Below the pieces are notes generated by a model, which ran no database searches, was not told where the DNA came from, and saw nothing but the letters and a program-made list of their open reading frames with translations. Positions 31,981-42,201 of a DNA stretch of 64,000 bases are shown piece after piece; the first letter of the stretch is position 1; every line of letters begins with the position of its first letter. The position numbers were made by a program, and so were the translations under genes. The DNA is from Pasteurella oralis (lineage in GTDB: Bacteria; Pseudomonadota; Gammaproteobacteria; Enterobacterales; Pasteurellaceae), in NCBI RefSeq assembly GCF_002850605.1, contig NZ_NXGB01000003.1, positions 124,001 to 188,000 on the forward strand, in the 5' to 3' direction.

Positions 31981-31997
31981 TAATTAAGGAGTCAAGA

Positions 31998-32786
31998 ATG
32001 ATCCACTCAACAGCGCAAATTCATCCAACTGCCATTATCGAAGATGGCGCTAAAATTGGTGAAAATGTTGTTATCGGTCCTTTCTGTATCGTTGGTGCAG
32101 AGGTTGAAATTGGTCGCGGAACAGTTTTACATTCTCATGTGGTTGTTAAGGGTATTACTAAAATTGGTTGCGATAACCAAATTTTTCAATTTGCAAGTAT
32201 TGGTGATACTAACCAAGATTTAAAATATCAAGGTGAACCAACGAGGACAGTCATTGGTAATCGTAATCGTATTCGTGAAAGCGTGACCATTCATCGTGGG
32301 ACAACTCAAGGTGGTGGTGTGACTGTTATTGGTGATGACAATTTATTGATGGTCAATGTGCATGTAGCACATGATTGCCGTATTAAAAATCGTTGTATTT
32401 TAGCTAACAACGCAACGCTTGCTGGTCATGTTGAATTGGATGATTTTGTGATTGTAGGTGGTATGTCTGCAATTCATCAATTTGTCATTGTAGGGGCGCA
32501 TGTGATGCTGGGTGGTGGTTCTATGGTGAGTCAGGATGTTCCACCTTATGTGATGGCACAAGGTAACCATGCAAAACCATTTGGTGTGAATATTGAAGGG
32601 CTAAAACGCCGTGGCTTTGATAAACCAACACTACATGCTGTGCGTAATGTATATAAATTAATTTACCGCAGTGGCAAAACATTAGAAGAAGTGATGCCAG
32701 AGATTGAACAAGTTGCGGCGAAAGAATCGGCGATCAGTTTCTTTGTTGAATTTTTCAAACGTTCAACACGTGGAATCATTCGTTAA
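31998..32786 (+). CDS. lpxA: UDP-N-acetylglucosamine O-acyltransferase
   Basis: 262 residues from the ATG at 31998 (AAGGAG upstream), identical in length to E. coli LpxA; an upstream frame start at 31959 lies inside fabZ and is rejected. First step of lipid A synthesis. Hexapeptide repeats fill residues 1-190, with the catalytic His in [10 protein letters not shown] (about residue 123), then a helical C-terminus. Confidence 0.98.
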   Translation: MIHSTAQIHPTAIIEDGAKIGENVVIGPFCIVGAEVEIGRGTVLHSHVVVKGITKIGCDNQIFQFASIGDTNQDLKYQGEPTRTVIGNRNRIRESVTIHRGTTQGGGVTVIGDDNLLMVNVHVAHDCRIKNRCILANNATLAGHVELDDFVIVGGMSAIHQFVIVGAHVMLGGGSMVSQDVPPYVMAQGNHAKPFGVNIEGLKRRGFDKPTLHAVRNVYKLIYRSGKTLEEVMPEIEQVAAKESAISFFVEFFKRSTRGIIR

Positions 32787-32808
32787 TTTATTGAAATTTT
32801 ACAAAAAT

Positions 32809-32848
32809 CGACCGCACTTTTTTCGTTTAAAAGTGCGGTTGTTTTTTA
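32809..32848 (+). terminator. lpxA terminator made of two facing uptake signals
   Basis: ACCGCACTT (32811-32819) and AAGTGCGGT (32831-32839) with T/A extensions, followed by a T-run. The orientation of the pair is the reverse of the pairs after tig and clpX. Confidence 0.88.
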
Positions 32849-32862
32849 TTTAGGATCTGAAT

Positions 32863-34032
32863 ATGGAACAACTAACAAAATCAAATCCAACAATTGCGAT
32901 TGTTGCTGGCGAAGTGTCAGGTGATATTCTTGGTGCGGGGCTAATTCGTAGTTTAAAAATTCGTTATCCCAATGCGCGTTTTATTGGTATCGCTGGGCAA
33001 CATATGCTGGCAGAAGGTTGTGAAACTTTAGTTGATATGGAAGCGCTTTCGGTAATGGGATTAGCTGAGGTGGTAAAACATTTGCCTCGCTTATTAACTA
33101 TTCGTCGCCAGCTGATTCAAACCATGTTAGTAGAAAAGCCTGATATTTTTATTGGGATTGATGCTCCCGATTTTAATATTGATGTAGAGTTAAAATTAAA
33201 ACAGCAGGGAATTAAAACTATTCATTATGTTAGTCCATCAGTTTGGGCATGGCGGCAAAATCGTATTTATAAAATTGCTAAAGCAACTAATTTAGTATTG
33301 GCTTTTTTACCTTTTGAAAAAGCATTTTACGATCGTTTTGATGTGCCTTGCCACTTTATTGGTCACACTATGGCGGATGCGATTGCATTGAAACCGAGCC
33401 GTCGAGAGGCTTGCGCGTTTTTACAACTTGATGAAAAACAACGTTATGTCGCTATTTTAGTGGGGAGTCGCAGCGCAGAAGTTGAGTTTTTAACTCCTCC
33501 TTTCTTACAAGCAGCACAGCTGTTAAAACAACAATACCCTGATTTACAATTTTTAGTGCCATTAGTAAATGAAAAATGTCGTCAGCAGTTTGAGCAAATT
33601 AAGGCACAAGTTGCACCAGAACTCGAATTGATTTTATTAGAGGGTAAGGCGCGCCATGCCATGATTACCGCAGAGGCAACCTTACTTGCTTCGGGTACTG
33701 CCGCTTTAGAAGCGATGTTATGTAAATCACCAATGGTGGTTGGCTATCGTATGAAGAGCACAACTTATTTTCTTGCCAAACGTTTGGTCAAAACGGAATA
33801 CGTATCGCTGCCTAACTTATTAGCCAATGAAATGTTAGTGCCCGAATTGATTCAAGACGATTGCACAGCAGAGAAATTAGCAGAAAAGCTTTCAGTTTAT
33901 TTAAGTCAAGAGGAGAGTGCATTACAACAACGTCATCAGCTGATTCAGCGCTTTATTGATTTACATAAGTTGATTCAGTGTGATGCCGATCAACAAGCGG
34001 CGCAAGCGGTCGTGGATTTATTAGCAGAATAA
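32863..34032 (+). CDS. lpxB: Lipid A disaccharide synthase
   Basis: 389 residues (382 in E. coli). GT19 glycosyltransferase that joins UDP-2,3-diacylglucosamine and lipid X. Signatures include [14 protein letters not shown] at residues 16-29, GIDAPDFN near 98, and [18 protein letters not shown] near 125. It works at the cytoplasmic face of the inner membrane. rnhB follows nine bases after the stop. Confidence 0.97.
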   Translation: MEQLTKSNPTIAIVAGEVSGDILGAGLIRSLKIRYPNARFIGIAGQHMLAEGCETLVDMEALSVMGLAEVVKHLPRLLTIRRQLIQTMLVEKPDIFIGIDAPDFNIDVELKLKQQGIKTIHYVSPSVWAWRQNRIYKIAKATNLVLAFLPFEKAFYDRFDVPCHFIGHTMADAIALKPSRREACAFLQLDEKQRYVAILVGSRSAEVEFLTPPFLQAAQLLKQQYPDLQFLVPLVNEKCRQQFEQIKAQVAPELELILLEGKARHAMITAEATLLASGTAALEAMLCKSPMVVGYRMKSTTYFLAKRLVKTEYVSLPNLLANEMLVPELIQDDCTAEKLAEKLSVYLSQEESALQQRHQLIQRFIDLHKLIQCDADQQAAQAVVDLLAE

Positions 34033-34041
34033 GGAAATAAC

Positions 34042-34635
34042 ATGGAATTTAAATATCCTGCAGGTATTGAGTTAATTGCTGGTGTAGATGAAGTTGGACG
34101 TGGTCCACTTGTCGGTGCTGTAGTGACTGCGGCGGTTATTTTAGATCCACATAAACCAATTGAAGGATTAAAGGATTCTAAAAAATTATCTGAGAAAAAA
34201 CGCTTATTGTTAGCTGAAGAAATTAAGCAAAAAGCACTTGCTTGGAGTTTAGGGCGAGCAGAACCCGAAGAGATTGATGAATTAAATATTTTACATGCCA
34301 CGATGTTAGCCATGCAAAGAGCGGTAGAAAATTTAAAAATTCAACCGCACTTAGTGTTAGTCGATGGGAATCGTGTACCAAATTTAAAGGTTCCAGCACA
34401 AGCGATTGTGAAAGGTGATGGCTTAGTCGCTGAAATTAGTGCGGCTTCGATTTTAGCCAAAGTTGCGCGTGATCAAGAAATGAAAGAATTAGATCGGCAA
34501 TATCCACAATATGCTTTTGCGCAACATAAAGGCTATCCAACTCAATTGCATTTACAAAAGTTAGCTGAATTTGGACCTTTACCACAACATAGACGAAGTT
34601 TTTCTCCTGTGCGAAAACTATTCGATAATGTATAA
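34042..34635 (+). CDS. rnhB: Ribonuclease HII
   Basis: 197 residues. Cuts RNA in RNA-DNA hybrids and single ribonucleotides in DNA. The N-terminal [16 protein letters not shown] carries the first Asp-Glu metal ligands, and [10 protein letters not shown] holds a further Asp. It closes the lpx run; in E. coli dnaE follows, but here the next gene is a transporter. A USS is in frame at 34344. Confidence 0.97.
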   Translation: MEFKYPAGIELIAGVDEVGRGPLVGAVVTAAVILDPHKPIEGLKDSKKLSEKKRLLLAEEIKQKALAWSLGRAEPEEIDELNILHATMLAMQRAVENLKIQPHLVLVDGNRVPNLKVPAQAIVKGDGLVAEISAASILAKVARDQEMKELDRQYPQYAFAQHKGYPTQLHLQKLAEFGPLPQHRRSFSPVRKLFDNV

Positions 34636-34666
34636 TTAATCAACAAGTTAACTTTGGGAGTTCATC

Positions 34667-36523
34667 GTGGATCTCGACTTGCAAAATGGATTATGGGCTA
34701 GCCCATTGTTTTGGGTTTTAGCACTGTTATTTAGTGCAATTGTGTTATTTGTACGTAATAAAATCCGCATGGATGTGATTGCATTATTGGTGATGGTCGC
34801 ATTTTCATTAAGTGGGATTTTGACAGTTAATGATGTACTGGCAGGCTTTAGTGATCCGAACGTGATTTTAATCGCTTTGTTGTTTATTGTTGGTGAAGGG
34901 ATTGTCCGTACAGGTATTGCTTATCAAGTTAGTGAATGGTTACTGAAGGCGTCTAATAATAATGAAACCAAAGTACTCATTTTATTAATGTTAGCCGTTG
35001 CTAGTTTAGGCTCATTTATGAGTTCAACAGGGATAGTAGCAATTTTTATTCCTGTGGTATTAGTGATTTGCCAACAAATGAATATTTCACCAAAACGTCT
35101 TATGATGCCACTGAGTGTGGCTGGTCTTATTAGTGGCATGATGACATTAATTGCTACAGCGCCTAATCTTGTCGTGAATGCTGAGTTAATCCGTAATACT
35201 GAGTTTCGCTTTAAGTTTTTTGACTTCACGCCTATTGGTTTAGTGGTATTGACTATGGGCATTTTGTACATGTTAGTGGCTCGCCGTTGGCTGACAGATC
35301 CTAACGAACAAACAACGAAAGAGACCAGTCGTCGTTCTATGAATGACTTGATTAATGAATATGGTTTACGTGAACGGACTAAACGATTAGTGGTTAAGAA
35401 AGGCTCTTTGTTTATTGGCAAAAATCTAGATGAATTGCATTTGCGTTCCAGTTATGGCTTGAATGTATTAGCAATTGAGCGTTGGAAACGTTTTAGACCA
35501 AACTTTATTGCCGCATTAGGTACCTCAGAAATTCGTGAAAAAGACATTTTACTGATGGATATTAGTAATCCCGCATTCGATCTTGAACAATTTTGTCAGG
35601 AAAATCAGTTAGAAATTGCCGAAATTAGAACGCAAAACTTTTCGCAACAAGCAAAATCTATTGGTATGGCGGAGATCACTTTAGTCCCTGATTCAGATTG
35701 TATTGGTAAGACTACTGCAGAACTGCGCTTCCGTTCACAATTTGGTTTAAACGTAGTTGGCGTCAAGCGCGATGGTGAAGTGTTGGCAGGTAATTTTTCT
35801 GAGGTAAGTTATTCTTTAGGGGATTTAATTTTAGTCGTCGGTGACTGGAAAGCGATTGAGCAAATGCAGCATCATACTAAAGATTTTTATGTTTTAAATT
35901 ATCCGTTAGAAATAGAACGCGCTGTCCCAGCAGCAAGTCAAGCGCCACATGCTGTGTTATCAATTTTGACGATGGTAGTATTGATGGTCACTGGTGCTGT
36001 ACCTAATGTGATTGCTGCACTTATTGCTTGTTTAATGTTAGGTTATTTTCGTTGTGTTGATGGTAAAAGTGCCTATGAATCCATTCATTGGTCTAGCTTG
36101 GTACTCATTGTCGGCATGATGCCATTTTCTATTGCATTACAAAAAACAGGTGGTGTCGATTTGGCTGTAAAATTAATGCTAGATGCAGTTGGTGGACTTG
36201 GATTGCATGCTGTGTTAATGAGCTTATTCTTACTTTGTGCAGCCGTGAGTTTATTTATCTCTAATACTGCAACTGCAATTTTAATGGCACCTATTGCAAT
36301 TACGATTGCCCATCAATTACAAGTTTCACCAATGCCGTTTGCGATGATTATTGCCGTAGCGGCTTCCGCTGCCTTTATGACGCCCGTTTCTTCACCTGTA
36401 AATACTATGGTACTTGGACCAGGTGGCTATAAGTTTGCTGATTTTGTCAAAGTTGGTGTGCCTTTTACGTTATTAGTCATGGTAGTAAGCGTATTTTTAA
36501 TTCCCCTATTGTTTCCGTTCTAA
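34667..36523 (+). CDS. yfbS: SLC13-type transporter with two TrkA-C domains (YfbS-like)
   Basis: 618 residues. GTG start at 34667 after GGGAG. A citrate/sulfate-type membrane half of about five helices (1-210, with SDPNVILIALLFIVGEG and MSSTGIVAIFIPV), then two cytosolic TrkA-C regulatory domains (about 225-420), then a second membrane half ending in TPVSSPVNTMVLGPGGY. This split arrangement matches E. coli YfbS (610). The substrate is not established; anions such as sulfate, or dicarboxylates, are typical for the superfamily. Confidence 0.88.
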   Translation: MDLDLQNGLWASPLFWVLALLFSAIVLFVRNKIRMDVIALLVMVAFSLSGILTVNDVLAGFSDPNVILIALLFIVGEGIVRTGIAYQVSEWLLKASNNNETKVLILLMLAVASLGSFMSSTGIVAIFIPVVLVICQQMNISPKRLMMPLSVAGLISGMMTLIATAPNLVVNAELIRNTEFRFKFFDFTPIGLVVLTMGILYMLVARRWLTDPNEQTTKETSRRSMNDLINEYGLRERTKRLVVKKGSLFIGKNLDELHLRSSYGLNVLAIERWKRFRPNFIAALGTSEIREKDILLMDISNPAFDLEQFCQENQLEIAEIRTQNFSQQAKSIGMAEITLVPDSDCIGKTTAELRFRSQFGLNVVGVKRDGEVLAGNFSEVSYSLGDLILVVGDWKAIEQMQHHTKDFYVLNYPLEIERAVPAASQAPHAVLSILTMVVLMVTGAVPNVIAALIACLMLGYFRCVDGKSAYESIHWSSLVLIVGMMPFSIALQKTGGVDLAVKLMLDAVGGLGLHAVLMSLFLLCAAVSLFISNTATAILMAPIAITIAHQLQVSPMPFAMIIAVAASAAFMTPVSSPVNTMVLGPGGYKFADFVKVGVPFTLLVMVVSVFLIPLLFPF

Positions 36524-36537
36524 ATTGAGGAGGGAAA

Positions 36538-37224
36538 ATGAGTATTTATGATTTAAAACCAAAATTTCAGAATCTATTACGTCCTATAGCAGTTAAACTC
36601 GCTATACGTGGCGTGACAGCAAATCAAGTGACGTTACTTGCTTGCGTTATTTCAGTGGTTTTGGGCATTGTATTGAGTATGCTTGCTTGGGTACATTGGT
36701 TGTTTATTTTGATTCCAATTTGGTTATTTGTGCGAATGGCATTAAATGCCATTGATGGCATGCTTGCACGTGAATTCAATCAAAAATCACGTTTGGGGGG
36801 GTATTTAAATGAAGTGACCGATGTGGTTTCCGATGCAGTATTATATTTGCCGTTTGCTTTAGTTGCACCTTTCGATCCCTTATTGATTGGTTTGATTATT
36901 TGGTTGGCAGCACTCACTGAATTTTGTGGTGTATTAGGGCAAGTACAAGGGCAAACCCGTCGTTATGATGGACCTTTAGGTAAAAGTGATCGCGCCTTTT
37001 TATTTGGTTTACTTGGTTTAGTTTATGTTTTTGTACCACAGTTACCTGATTGGCTATATTGGCTTGCATGGGCAGTGATTTTATTATTAGTACTGACTTG
37101 TGTGAAACGTGTTCGAGGCGGATTAGCTGAAGAACCAACGTTAAAGGCTGCGGAAACTTTCCAAAAACAGACCGCACTTGATATCCCAACTGATGTTGAA
37201 CAAGGAGAAGACAATGCTCGCTAA
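36538..37224 (+). CDS. ynbA: CDP-alcohol phosphatidyltransferase family protein (YnbA-like)
   Basis: 228-residue membrane protein with about five helices. Enzymes of this fold swap CMP on a CDP-lipid for an alcohol. The motif region (residues 70-99) reads NAIDGMLAR, eight residues, then GGYLNEVTD. It matches D-x2-DG-x2-AR-x8-G-x3-D-x3-D except that the first and third Asp are Asn (N70, N91), with a further Asp at 99. As I recall, E. coli YnbA shows the same substitutions, so this looks like a subfamily trait rather than damage. First gene of a three-gene lipid cassette; the alcohol is unknown. Confidence 0.85.
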   Translation: MSIYDLKPKFQNLLRPIAVKLAIRGVTANQVTLLACVISVVLGIVLSMLAWVHWLFILIPIWLFVRMALNAIDGMLAREFNQKSRLGGYLNEVTDVVSDAVLYLPFALVAPFDPLLIGLIIWLAALTEFCGVLGQVQGQTRRYDGPLGKSDRAFLFGLLGLVYVFVPQLPDWLYWLAWAVILLLVLTCVKRVRGGLAEEPTLKAAETFQKQTALDIPTDVEQGEDNAR

Positions 37225-37843
37225 ATTGGTAGATTTTATCCTCTGTCGTTTTACTTCTTTTATTACAGGTGTTCGCGCACAAAAAAATATTGCACAACAA
37301 GCAACTGACAAACATCGTTTGTATTATGCAAACCATAATAGTCATGGTGATTTTATTTTATTGTGGGTGTCATTACCTTATGAAGTACGCAAAAATACAC
37401 GTCCAGTTGCTGGTGCAGATTATTGGAAAAAAGGGAAAGTACGCCGCTTTTTAGCTGAGAAAGTATTCAATATGTTATTGATTGAACGTGGTAGTGATGA
37501 TCCTAAAGTGATCACCGATAAGATCAGTGAAGTACTACAGGAAAGTTCATTAATTATTTTTCCAGAAGGTACGCGCAAAATCGATGACGATGTACAATTA
37601 CAGCCATTTAAAAGTGGTTTATATCATGTGGCAAAACAGAATCCCGATTTAGAACTTGTCCCTGTTTGGATTAGCAATATGCATAATGTGTTACCAAAAG
37701 GCTTTATGCTGCCAATCCCATTGTTATGCGACTTATATCTAGGCGAGCCGTTGAGCTATCAACATAATGAAGACAAAGCAGATTTCTTAGTACGTGCTGA
37801 AAATGCATTATTAAGTTTAAATCCAAAGTATAAGGGAGAATAA
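37214..37843 (+). CDS. 1-acyl-glycerol-3-phosphate acyltransferase family protein
   Basis: 209 residues from the ATG at 37214, preceded by AAGGAGAAG and overlapping the previous gene by 11 bases. PlsC-type fold: the HX4D motif is HNSHGD (41-46) and the FPEGTR motif lies near residue 115. It probably acylates lysophosphatidate or another lysophospholipid at the inner membrane. There is no clear transmembrane span apart from a hydrophobic N-terminus. It is set between a CDP-alcohol transferase and a CDP-diglyceride synthase, implying a shared lipid product. Confidence 0.88.
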   Translation: MLAKLVDFILCRFTSFITGVRAQKNIAQQATDKHRLYYANHNSHGDFILLWVSLPYEVRKNTRPVAGADYWKKGKVRRFLAEKVFNMLLIERGSDDPKVITDKISEVLQESSLIIFPEGTRKIDDDVQLQPFKSGLYHVAKQNPDLELVPVWISNMHNVLPKGFMLPIPLLCDLYLGEPLSYQHNEDKADFLVRAENALLSLNPKYKGE

Positions 37844-37845
37844 AA

Positions 37846-38775
37846 ATGGAAATATGGCAACTCTTTTGGGGATTAATTTTTACCCTTGTTATCGCTTCAT
37901 CTATTGGTTATGCACTTAAATGGAAAGTCGGTTTTGCAACACCACATGCAGTAATTGATAACCTCAATGCGCGTATTAATGCATGGTGGGTCATGATTTT
38001 GATCATCTTTATCGCTGCATTTATGGGTTTTTATGGTGTCATTGCTTTATTTTTCCTCATTTCGTTTATGGCATTACGTGAGTTTCTCTCCTTAATTTAT
38101 ATTCGTCGTGGTGATCACCTTGCGTTGGCGGCTTGTTTTTATGTCATTTTACCTGTGCAATATTATTTTGTGGCGATTGATTGGTTTAGCATGTTTACCA
38201 TCTTCATTCCTGTCTATGCTTTCTTATTTTTACCTATTTTGTCTGCGTTGTTAGGTGATGCTTCTCATTTCTTAGATCGCTCAACTAAAGTCCAGTGGGC
38301 GATTATGATTTCCGTATTTTGTATTTCACATATTCCAGCTATTTTAACGCTAGATATTGATGGTTTCGAAGGTAAGCATTTATTGTTGATGATTTTTTTA
38401 ATTTTAGTCGTACAAGCAAGTGATGTGCTGCAATATGTTTGGGGTAAACTGTTTGGTAAACATAAAATTGCACCTACATTATCGCCATCAAAAACAGTGG
38501 AAGGGTTTGTGGGCGGTGTGATTAGTGCATCAATTTTAGGCGGATTATTATATTGGCTAACGCCATTTACACCCATTCAAGCTATATTAATGAGTTTGCT
38601 AATTTGCTTAATGGGTTTCTTAGGTGGATTAGTGATGTCTGCAATCAAACGCAGTATGGGCGTGAAAGATTGGGGTAACATGATTAGTGGACATGGAGGA
38701 ATGTTAGATCGGATGGATAGCCTTTGCTTTGCTGCTCCAATCTTCTTCCATGTTGTTAGGTATTATTGGGTTTAG
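37846..38775 (+). CDS. ynbB: Second CDP-diglyceride synthase (YnbB-like)
   Basis: 309 residues with about eight membrane helices. The C-terminal CdsA signature is complete: SAIKRSMGVKDWGNMISGHGG then MLDRMDS. It differs clearly from the housekeeping CdsA at 25070, which is shorter and differs along most of its length. E. coli pairs YnbB with YnbA in the same way. It begins two bases after the acyltransferase stop. Its likely role is to activate the acyltransferase product to CDP-diacylglycerol for the YnbA-like enzyme. Confidence 0.88.
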   Translation: MEIWQLFWGLIFTLVIASSIGYALKWKVGFATPHAVIDNLNARINAWWVMILIIFIAAFMGFYGVIALFFLISFMALREFLSLIYIRRGDHLALAACFYVILPVQYYFVAIDWFSMFTIFIPVYAFLFLPILSALLGDASHFLDRSTKVQWAIMISVFCISHIPAILTLDIDGFEGKHLLLMIFLILVVQASDVLQYVWGKLFGKHKIAPTLSPSKTVEGFVGGVISASILGGLLYWLTPFTPIQAILMSLLICLMGFLGGLVMSAIKRSMGVKDWGNMISGHGGMLDRMDSLCFAAPIFFHVVRYYWV

Positions 38776-38798
38776 TCGTAGATAAAAAAGAGGAAAAC

Positions 38799-39386
38799 AT
38801 GACCGCACTTTTAAAGATTGGTTTAGTTTCAGTGTCTGATCGTGCTTCACAGGGAGTTTATCAAGATCAAGGCATTCCAGAATTACAAGCATGGTTAACA
38901 AATGCATTATGTGAGCCATTTGAAGTTGAAACCCGTTTAATTCCAGATGAACAAGCACAAATTGAAAAAGCATTATGTGAGTTAGTAGACGATTACCATT
39001 GTCATTTAGTATTAACGACAGGTGGGACAGGACCAGCGAAACGTGATGTCACTCCTGATGCTACTTTAGCAATTGCTGATCGTGAAATGCCGGGCTTTGG
39101 TGAGCAAATGCGTCAAGTCAGTTTGCATTTTGTGCCAACGGCAATTTTATCGCGCCAAGTCGGTGTCATTCGTAAAAATAGTTTGATTTTAAATTTACCG
39201 GGTCAGCCTAAAGCAATTAAAGAAACGTTAGAGGGCGTAAAAGATGAACAGGGCAATGTGATAGTGAAAGGCATTTTTAGCGCTGTGCCTTATTGTTTAC
39301 AATTGATTGATGGCATTTATATTGATACTAAACCCGAAGTGATTGAAAGTTTTCGACCAAAATCAGCCCGTCGAGAAACCTACTAA
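38799..39386 (+). CDS. mog: Molybdopterin adenylyltransferase
   Basis: 195 residues from the ATG at 38799, the same length as E. coli MogA; the frame is open upstream into the previous gene, but AAGAGGAAA marks this start. It adenylylates molybdopterin before molybdenum insertion. Signatures are SVSDRASQGVYQDQGI, LTTGGTGPAKRDVTPDAT and NLPGQPKAI. Codons 2-4 (T-A-L) are written by a USS at 38802. Confidence 0.95.
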   Translation: MTALLKIGLVSVSDRASQGVYQDQGIPELQAWLTNALCEPFEVETRLIPDEQAQIEKALCELVDDYHCHLVLTTGGTGPAKRDVTPDATLAIADREMPGFGEQMRQVSLHFVPTAILSRQVGVIRKNSLILNLPGQPKAIKETLEGVKDEQGNVIVKGIFSAVPYCLQLIDGIYIDTKPEVIESFRPKSARRETY

Positions 39387-39403
39387 CGTGCGGTCAAAAA
39401 TAG

Positions 39404-39751
<348 letters not shown>

Positions 39752-39753
39752 GT

Positions 39754-40827
39754 ATGCAAAATCAATCTTCGATTTTAAAGGTATTACTGGCATTAGCTGC
39801 GATAGTCATTATTCTTGCAGGAGTGAAAGCCGCAACTGAAATTGCTGTTCCTTTTTTGCTTGCTTTATTTATCGCGATTATTTGCGCACCAGTGATTAAA
39901 TTCATGACAGATCGCAAAGTACCTCATTGGTTAGCGATTACGATCTTGCTAGTGATTATTTTTGTGATTGTGTTTTTCTTACTCGGTTTAATAAATAGTA
40001 CGATTCGTGAATTTACTCAGTCGATTCCACAATACCGTCTTTTACTATCAGAACGTGTTGCGAGCGTAATGGCGTTAGCGCAAAAATGGAATATTCCATT
40101 GAGTATTTCACAAGAACGAATAATGGAGCATTTTGACCCAAGCATTATCATGAACTTTGTCAGCCGGGTATTTTTAAGCTTTTCGGGTGTAGTGACTAAT
40201 ATTTTTGTATTAATGCTGGTTGTGATTTTCATGTTAAGTGAAGCGCCATTTGCTAAACATAAATTAGCCGTTGTGTTTAGTTCAAATTCACAAGATATTG
40301 CGAAAGAAGAACGTTATATCAATCGTGTATTACAAGGAGTAATTAGCTATCTTGGCGTTAAAACACTGACAAGTTTATTAACAGGTTTTTGTATTTATCT
40401 ATTACTGGAAGCGTCGAATGTTCAATATGCGATTCTATGGGCAACGTTAGGCTTTTTGTTAAACTACATCCCGAATATAGGTTCGATCATTGCGGCAATA
40501 CCCATTGTTGTTCAAGCTTTACTACTTAATGGATTTCCGACTGGTATTGGTGTGGCTATTGGTATTACAGTGATTAATATGGTTGTCGGTAATATTCTGG
40601 AGCCACGTATGATGGGCAGAACCTTAGGTTTATCCACTTTAGTTGTTTTTCTTTCATTGCTTTTTTGGGGATGGTTACTTGGTACTGTGGGAATGTTACT
40701 TTCTGTTCCACTTACGATGGCACTTAAAATTGCCCTCGAAGCTAGTCCAACAACTTTAAAATACGCGCTATTATTAGGTGAAGTCGAAGAAGAGGACATT
40801 ATCCCACCTTCAGAAGAACAAGTTTAA
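39754..40827 (+). CDS. tqsA: AI-2E family transporter, TqsA-like
   Basis: 357 residues, with about eight membrane helices and a soluble stretch around 65-145. The segments LLNYIPNIGSIIAAIP, GNILEPRMMGRTLGLSTLVVF and LLFWGWLLGTVGMLLSVPLT are nearly those of E. coli TqsA (YdgG), which has been proposed to export the quorum signal autoinducer-2. Members of this family have also been linked to sodium-proton antiport, so the substrate remains open. It follows glnB by two bases and ends in an unusually long hairpin. Confidence 0.9.
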   Translation: MQNQSSILKVLLALAAIVIILAGVKAATEIAVPFLLALFIAIICAPVIKFMTDRKVPHWLAITILLVIIFVIVFFLLGLINSTIREFTQSIPQYRLLLSERVASVMALAQKWNIPLSISQERIMEHFDPSIIMNFVSRVFLSFSGVVTNIFVLMLVVIFMLSEAPFAKHKLAVVFSSNSQDIAKEERYINRVLQGVISYLGVKTLTSLLTGFCIYLLLEASNVQYAILWATLGFLLNYIPNIGSIIAAIPIVVQALLLNGFPTGIGVAIGITVINMVVGNILEPRMMGRTLGLSTLVVFLSLLFWGWLLGTVGMLLSVPLTMALKIALEASPTTLKYALLLGEVEEEDIIPPSEEQV

Positions 40828-40835
40828 AATTACGA

Positions 40836-40897
40836 AAAAACGCACCGCACTTTTTGCTTTCTGCGATCCAGATCGTAAAAAAGTGCGGTGCGTTTTT
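40836..40897 (+). terminator. Long terminator with facing uptake signals and nested hairpin
   Basis: The arms at 40836-40855 and 40878-40897 are perfect 20-base complements, each containing a USS (40844 and 40881) extended by GCG. The loop holds its own small palindrome, CGATC-CA-GATCG (about 40864-40875). The T-run at 40893-40897 forms part of the 3-prime arm. Confidence 0.9.
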
Positions 40898-41002
40898 ATA
40901 GCATTTGGGGAAATTGCTAGATTAATACGCAGTAACTCTGTACAATCGCAACTCATTTTTACAGGCGATTATCTATGCCGCAATGTGTAATAACGAGGCT
41001 TT

Positions 41003-42178
41003 ATGTTAGACAAACAAACTTGTGTTGAAAATGCAGTAACAACAATCAGTTGTGCCGCAGAATCGACAAAGAAAATTAATTTAATGAACTTAACACGTCA
41101 ACAAATGCGTGAGTTTTTCAAAGAATTAGGCGAAAAGCCATTTCGTGCTGATCAATTAGTGAAATGGATTTATCATTTTGGCGAAGATAATTTCGACAAC
41201 ATGACCAATATTAATAAAAAGTTAAGAGATAAATTAAAACAAGTCGCTGAAATTCGCGCGCCAGAAGTTGCAGTAGAACAGCGTTCTGCTGATGGTACGA
41301 TTAAATGGGCAATGCAAGTAGGCGATCAGCAAGTAGAGACAGTGTATATTCCAGAGGCGGATCGTGCCACCTTATGTGTTTCTTCTCAAGTAGGCTGCGC
41401 TTTAGCTTGTACTTTTTGCTCAACTGCACAACAAGGATTCAACCGTAACTTAACTGTATCTGAAATTATTGGTCAGGTATGGCGAGCATCCAAAATTATT
41501 GGCAACTTTGGTGTTACTGGTGTACGTCCAATTACGAATGTAGTGATGATGGGGATGGGGGAACCCTTATTGAATGTGGCGAACGTGGTGCCAGCTATGG
41601 AGATCATGTTAGATGATTTTGCTTATGGTTTGTCAAAACGTCGTGTCACTCTATCAACTTCTGGCGTCGTGCCTGCATTAGATAAGCTCGGTGAAATGAT
41701 TGATGTTGCTTTAGCGATTTCATTACATGCTCCTAATGATGAGCTACGTGATGAGATTGTGCCAATTAATAAAAAATATAACATCAAAATGTTAATAGAT
41801 TCAGTCAATCGTTATTTGACAGTATCTAATGCTAATCATGGTAAAGTGACGATTGAGTATGTGATGTTAGATCATGTGAATGATAGCATTGAGCACGCAC
41901 ATCAATTAGCGCAAGTGTTGAAGAATACACCATGTAAAATTAATTTGATTCCATGGAACCCTTTCCCAGCAGCGCCTTATGCCAAAAGCTCAAATACACG
42001 TATTGATCGCTTCCAAAAAACCTTAATGGAATATGGTTTTACTGTAATTGTACGTAAAACACGTGGCGATGATATTGACGCGGCTTGTGGACAGCTCGCA
42101 GGCGATGTGATTGATCGAACTAAACGTACTGCACAGAAAAAGCAATTTGGTGAGCCAATTTCAGTGCATAATCAATAA
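41003..42178 (+). CDS. rlmN: 23S rRNA/tRNA adenine-C2 methyltransferase
   Basis: 391 residues. Radical-SAM enzyme that methylates A2503 of 23S rRNA and A37 of some tRNAs. The iron-sulfur motif CxxxCxxC is Cys132, Cys136, Cys139 in [20 protein letters not shown]. The C-terminal Cys in [11 protein letters not shown] is the second active-site cysteine. [16 protein letters not shown] matches the E. coli N-terminal region after a slightly longer start. First gene of the run to yfgM. Confidence 0.97.
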   Translation: MLDKQTCVENAVTTISCAAESTKKINLMNLTRQQMREFFKELGEKPFRADQLVKWIYHFGEDNFDNMTNINKKLRDKLKQVAEIRAPEVAVEQRSADGTIKWAMQVGDQQVETVYIPEADRATLCVSSQVGCALACTFCSTAQQGFNRNLTVSEIIGQVWRASKIIGNFGVTGVRPITNVVMMGMGEPLLNVANVVPAMEIMLDDFAYGLSKRRVTLSTSGVVPALDKLGEMIDVALAISLHAPNDELRDEIVPINKKYNIKMLIDSVNRYLTVSNANHGKVTIEYVMLDHVNDSIEHAHQLAQVLKNTPCKINLIPWNPFPAAPYAKSSNTRIDRFQKTLMEYGFTVIVRKTRGDDIDAACGQLAGDVIDRTKRTAQKKQFGEPISVHNQ

Positions 42179-42201
42179 AAATTAAGTAAAAAGGAGAAAA
42201 A

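Noticed and set aside
31959-31997. Longer N-terminus for LpxA overlapping fabZ
   Set aside because: The extension is out of character for LpxA, lies inside the end of fabZ, and the ATG at 31998 with AAGGAG gives exactly the usual 262 residues.
34924-35421. 165-codon open frame on the minus strand
   Set aside because: It lies fully inside the YfbS-like gene, has no ribosome site and no family features. It is a shadow of the coding strand.
36914-37345. 143-codon minus-strand frame across the YnbA-like/acyltransferase junction
   Set aside because: Antisense to two well-supported genes, with biased low-complexity composition and no start signal.
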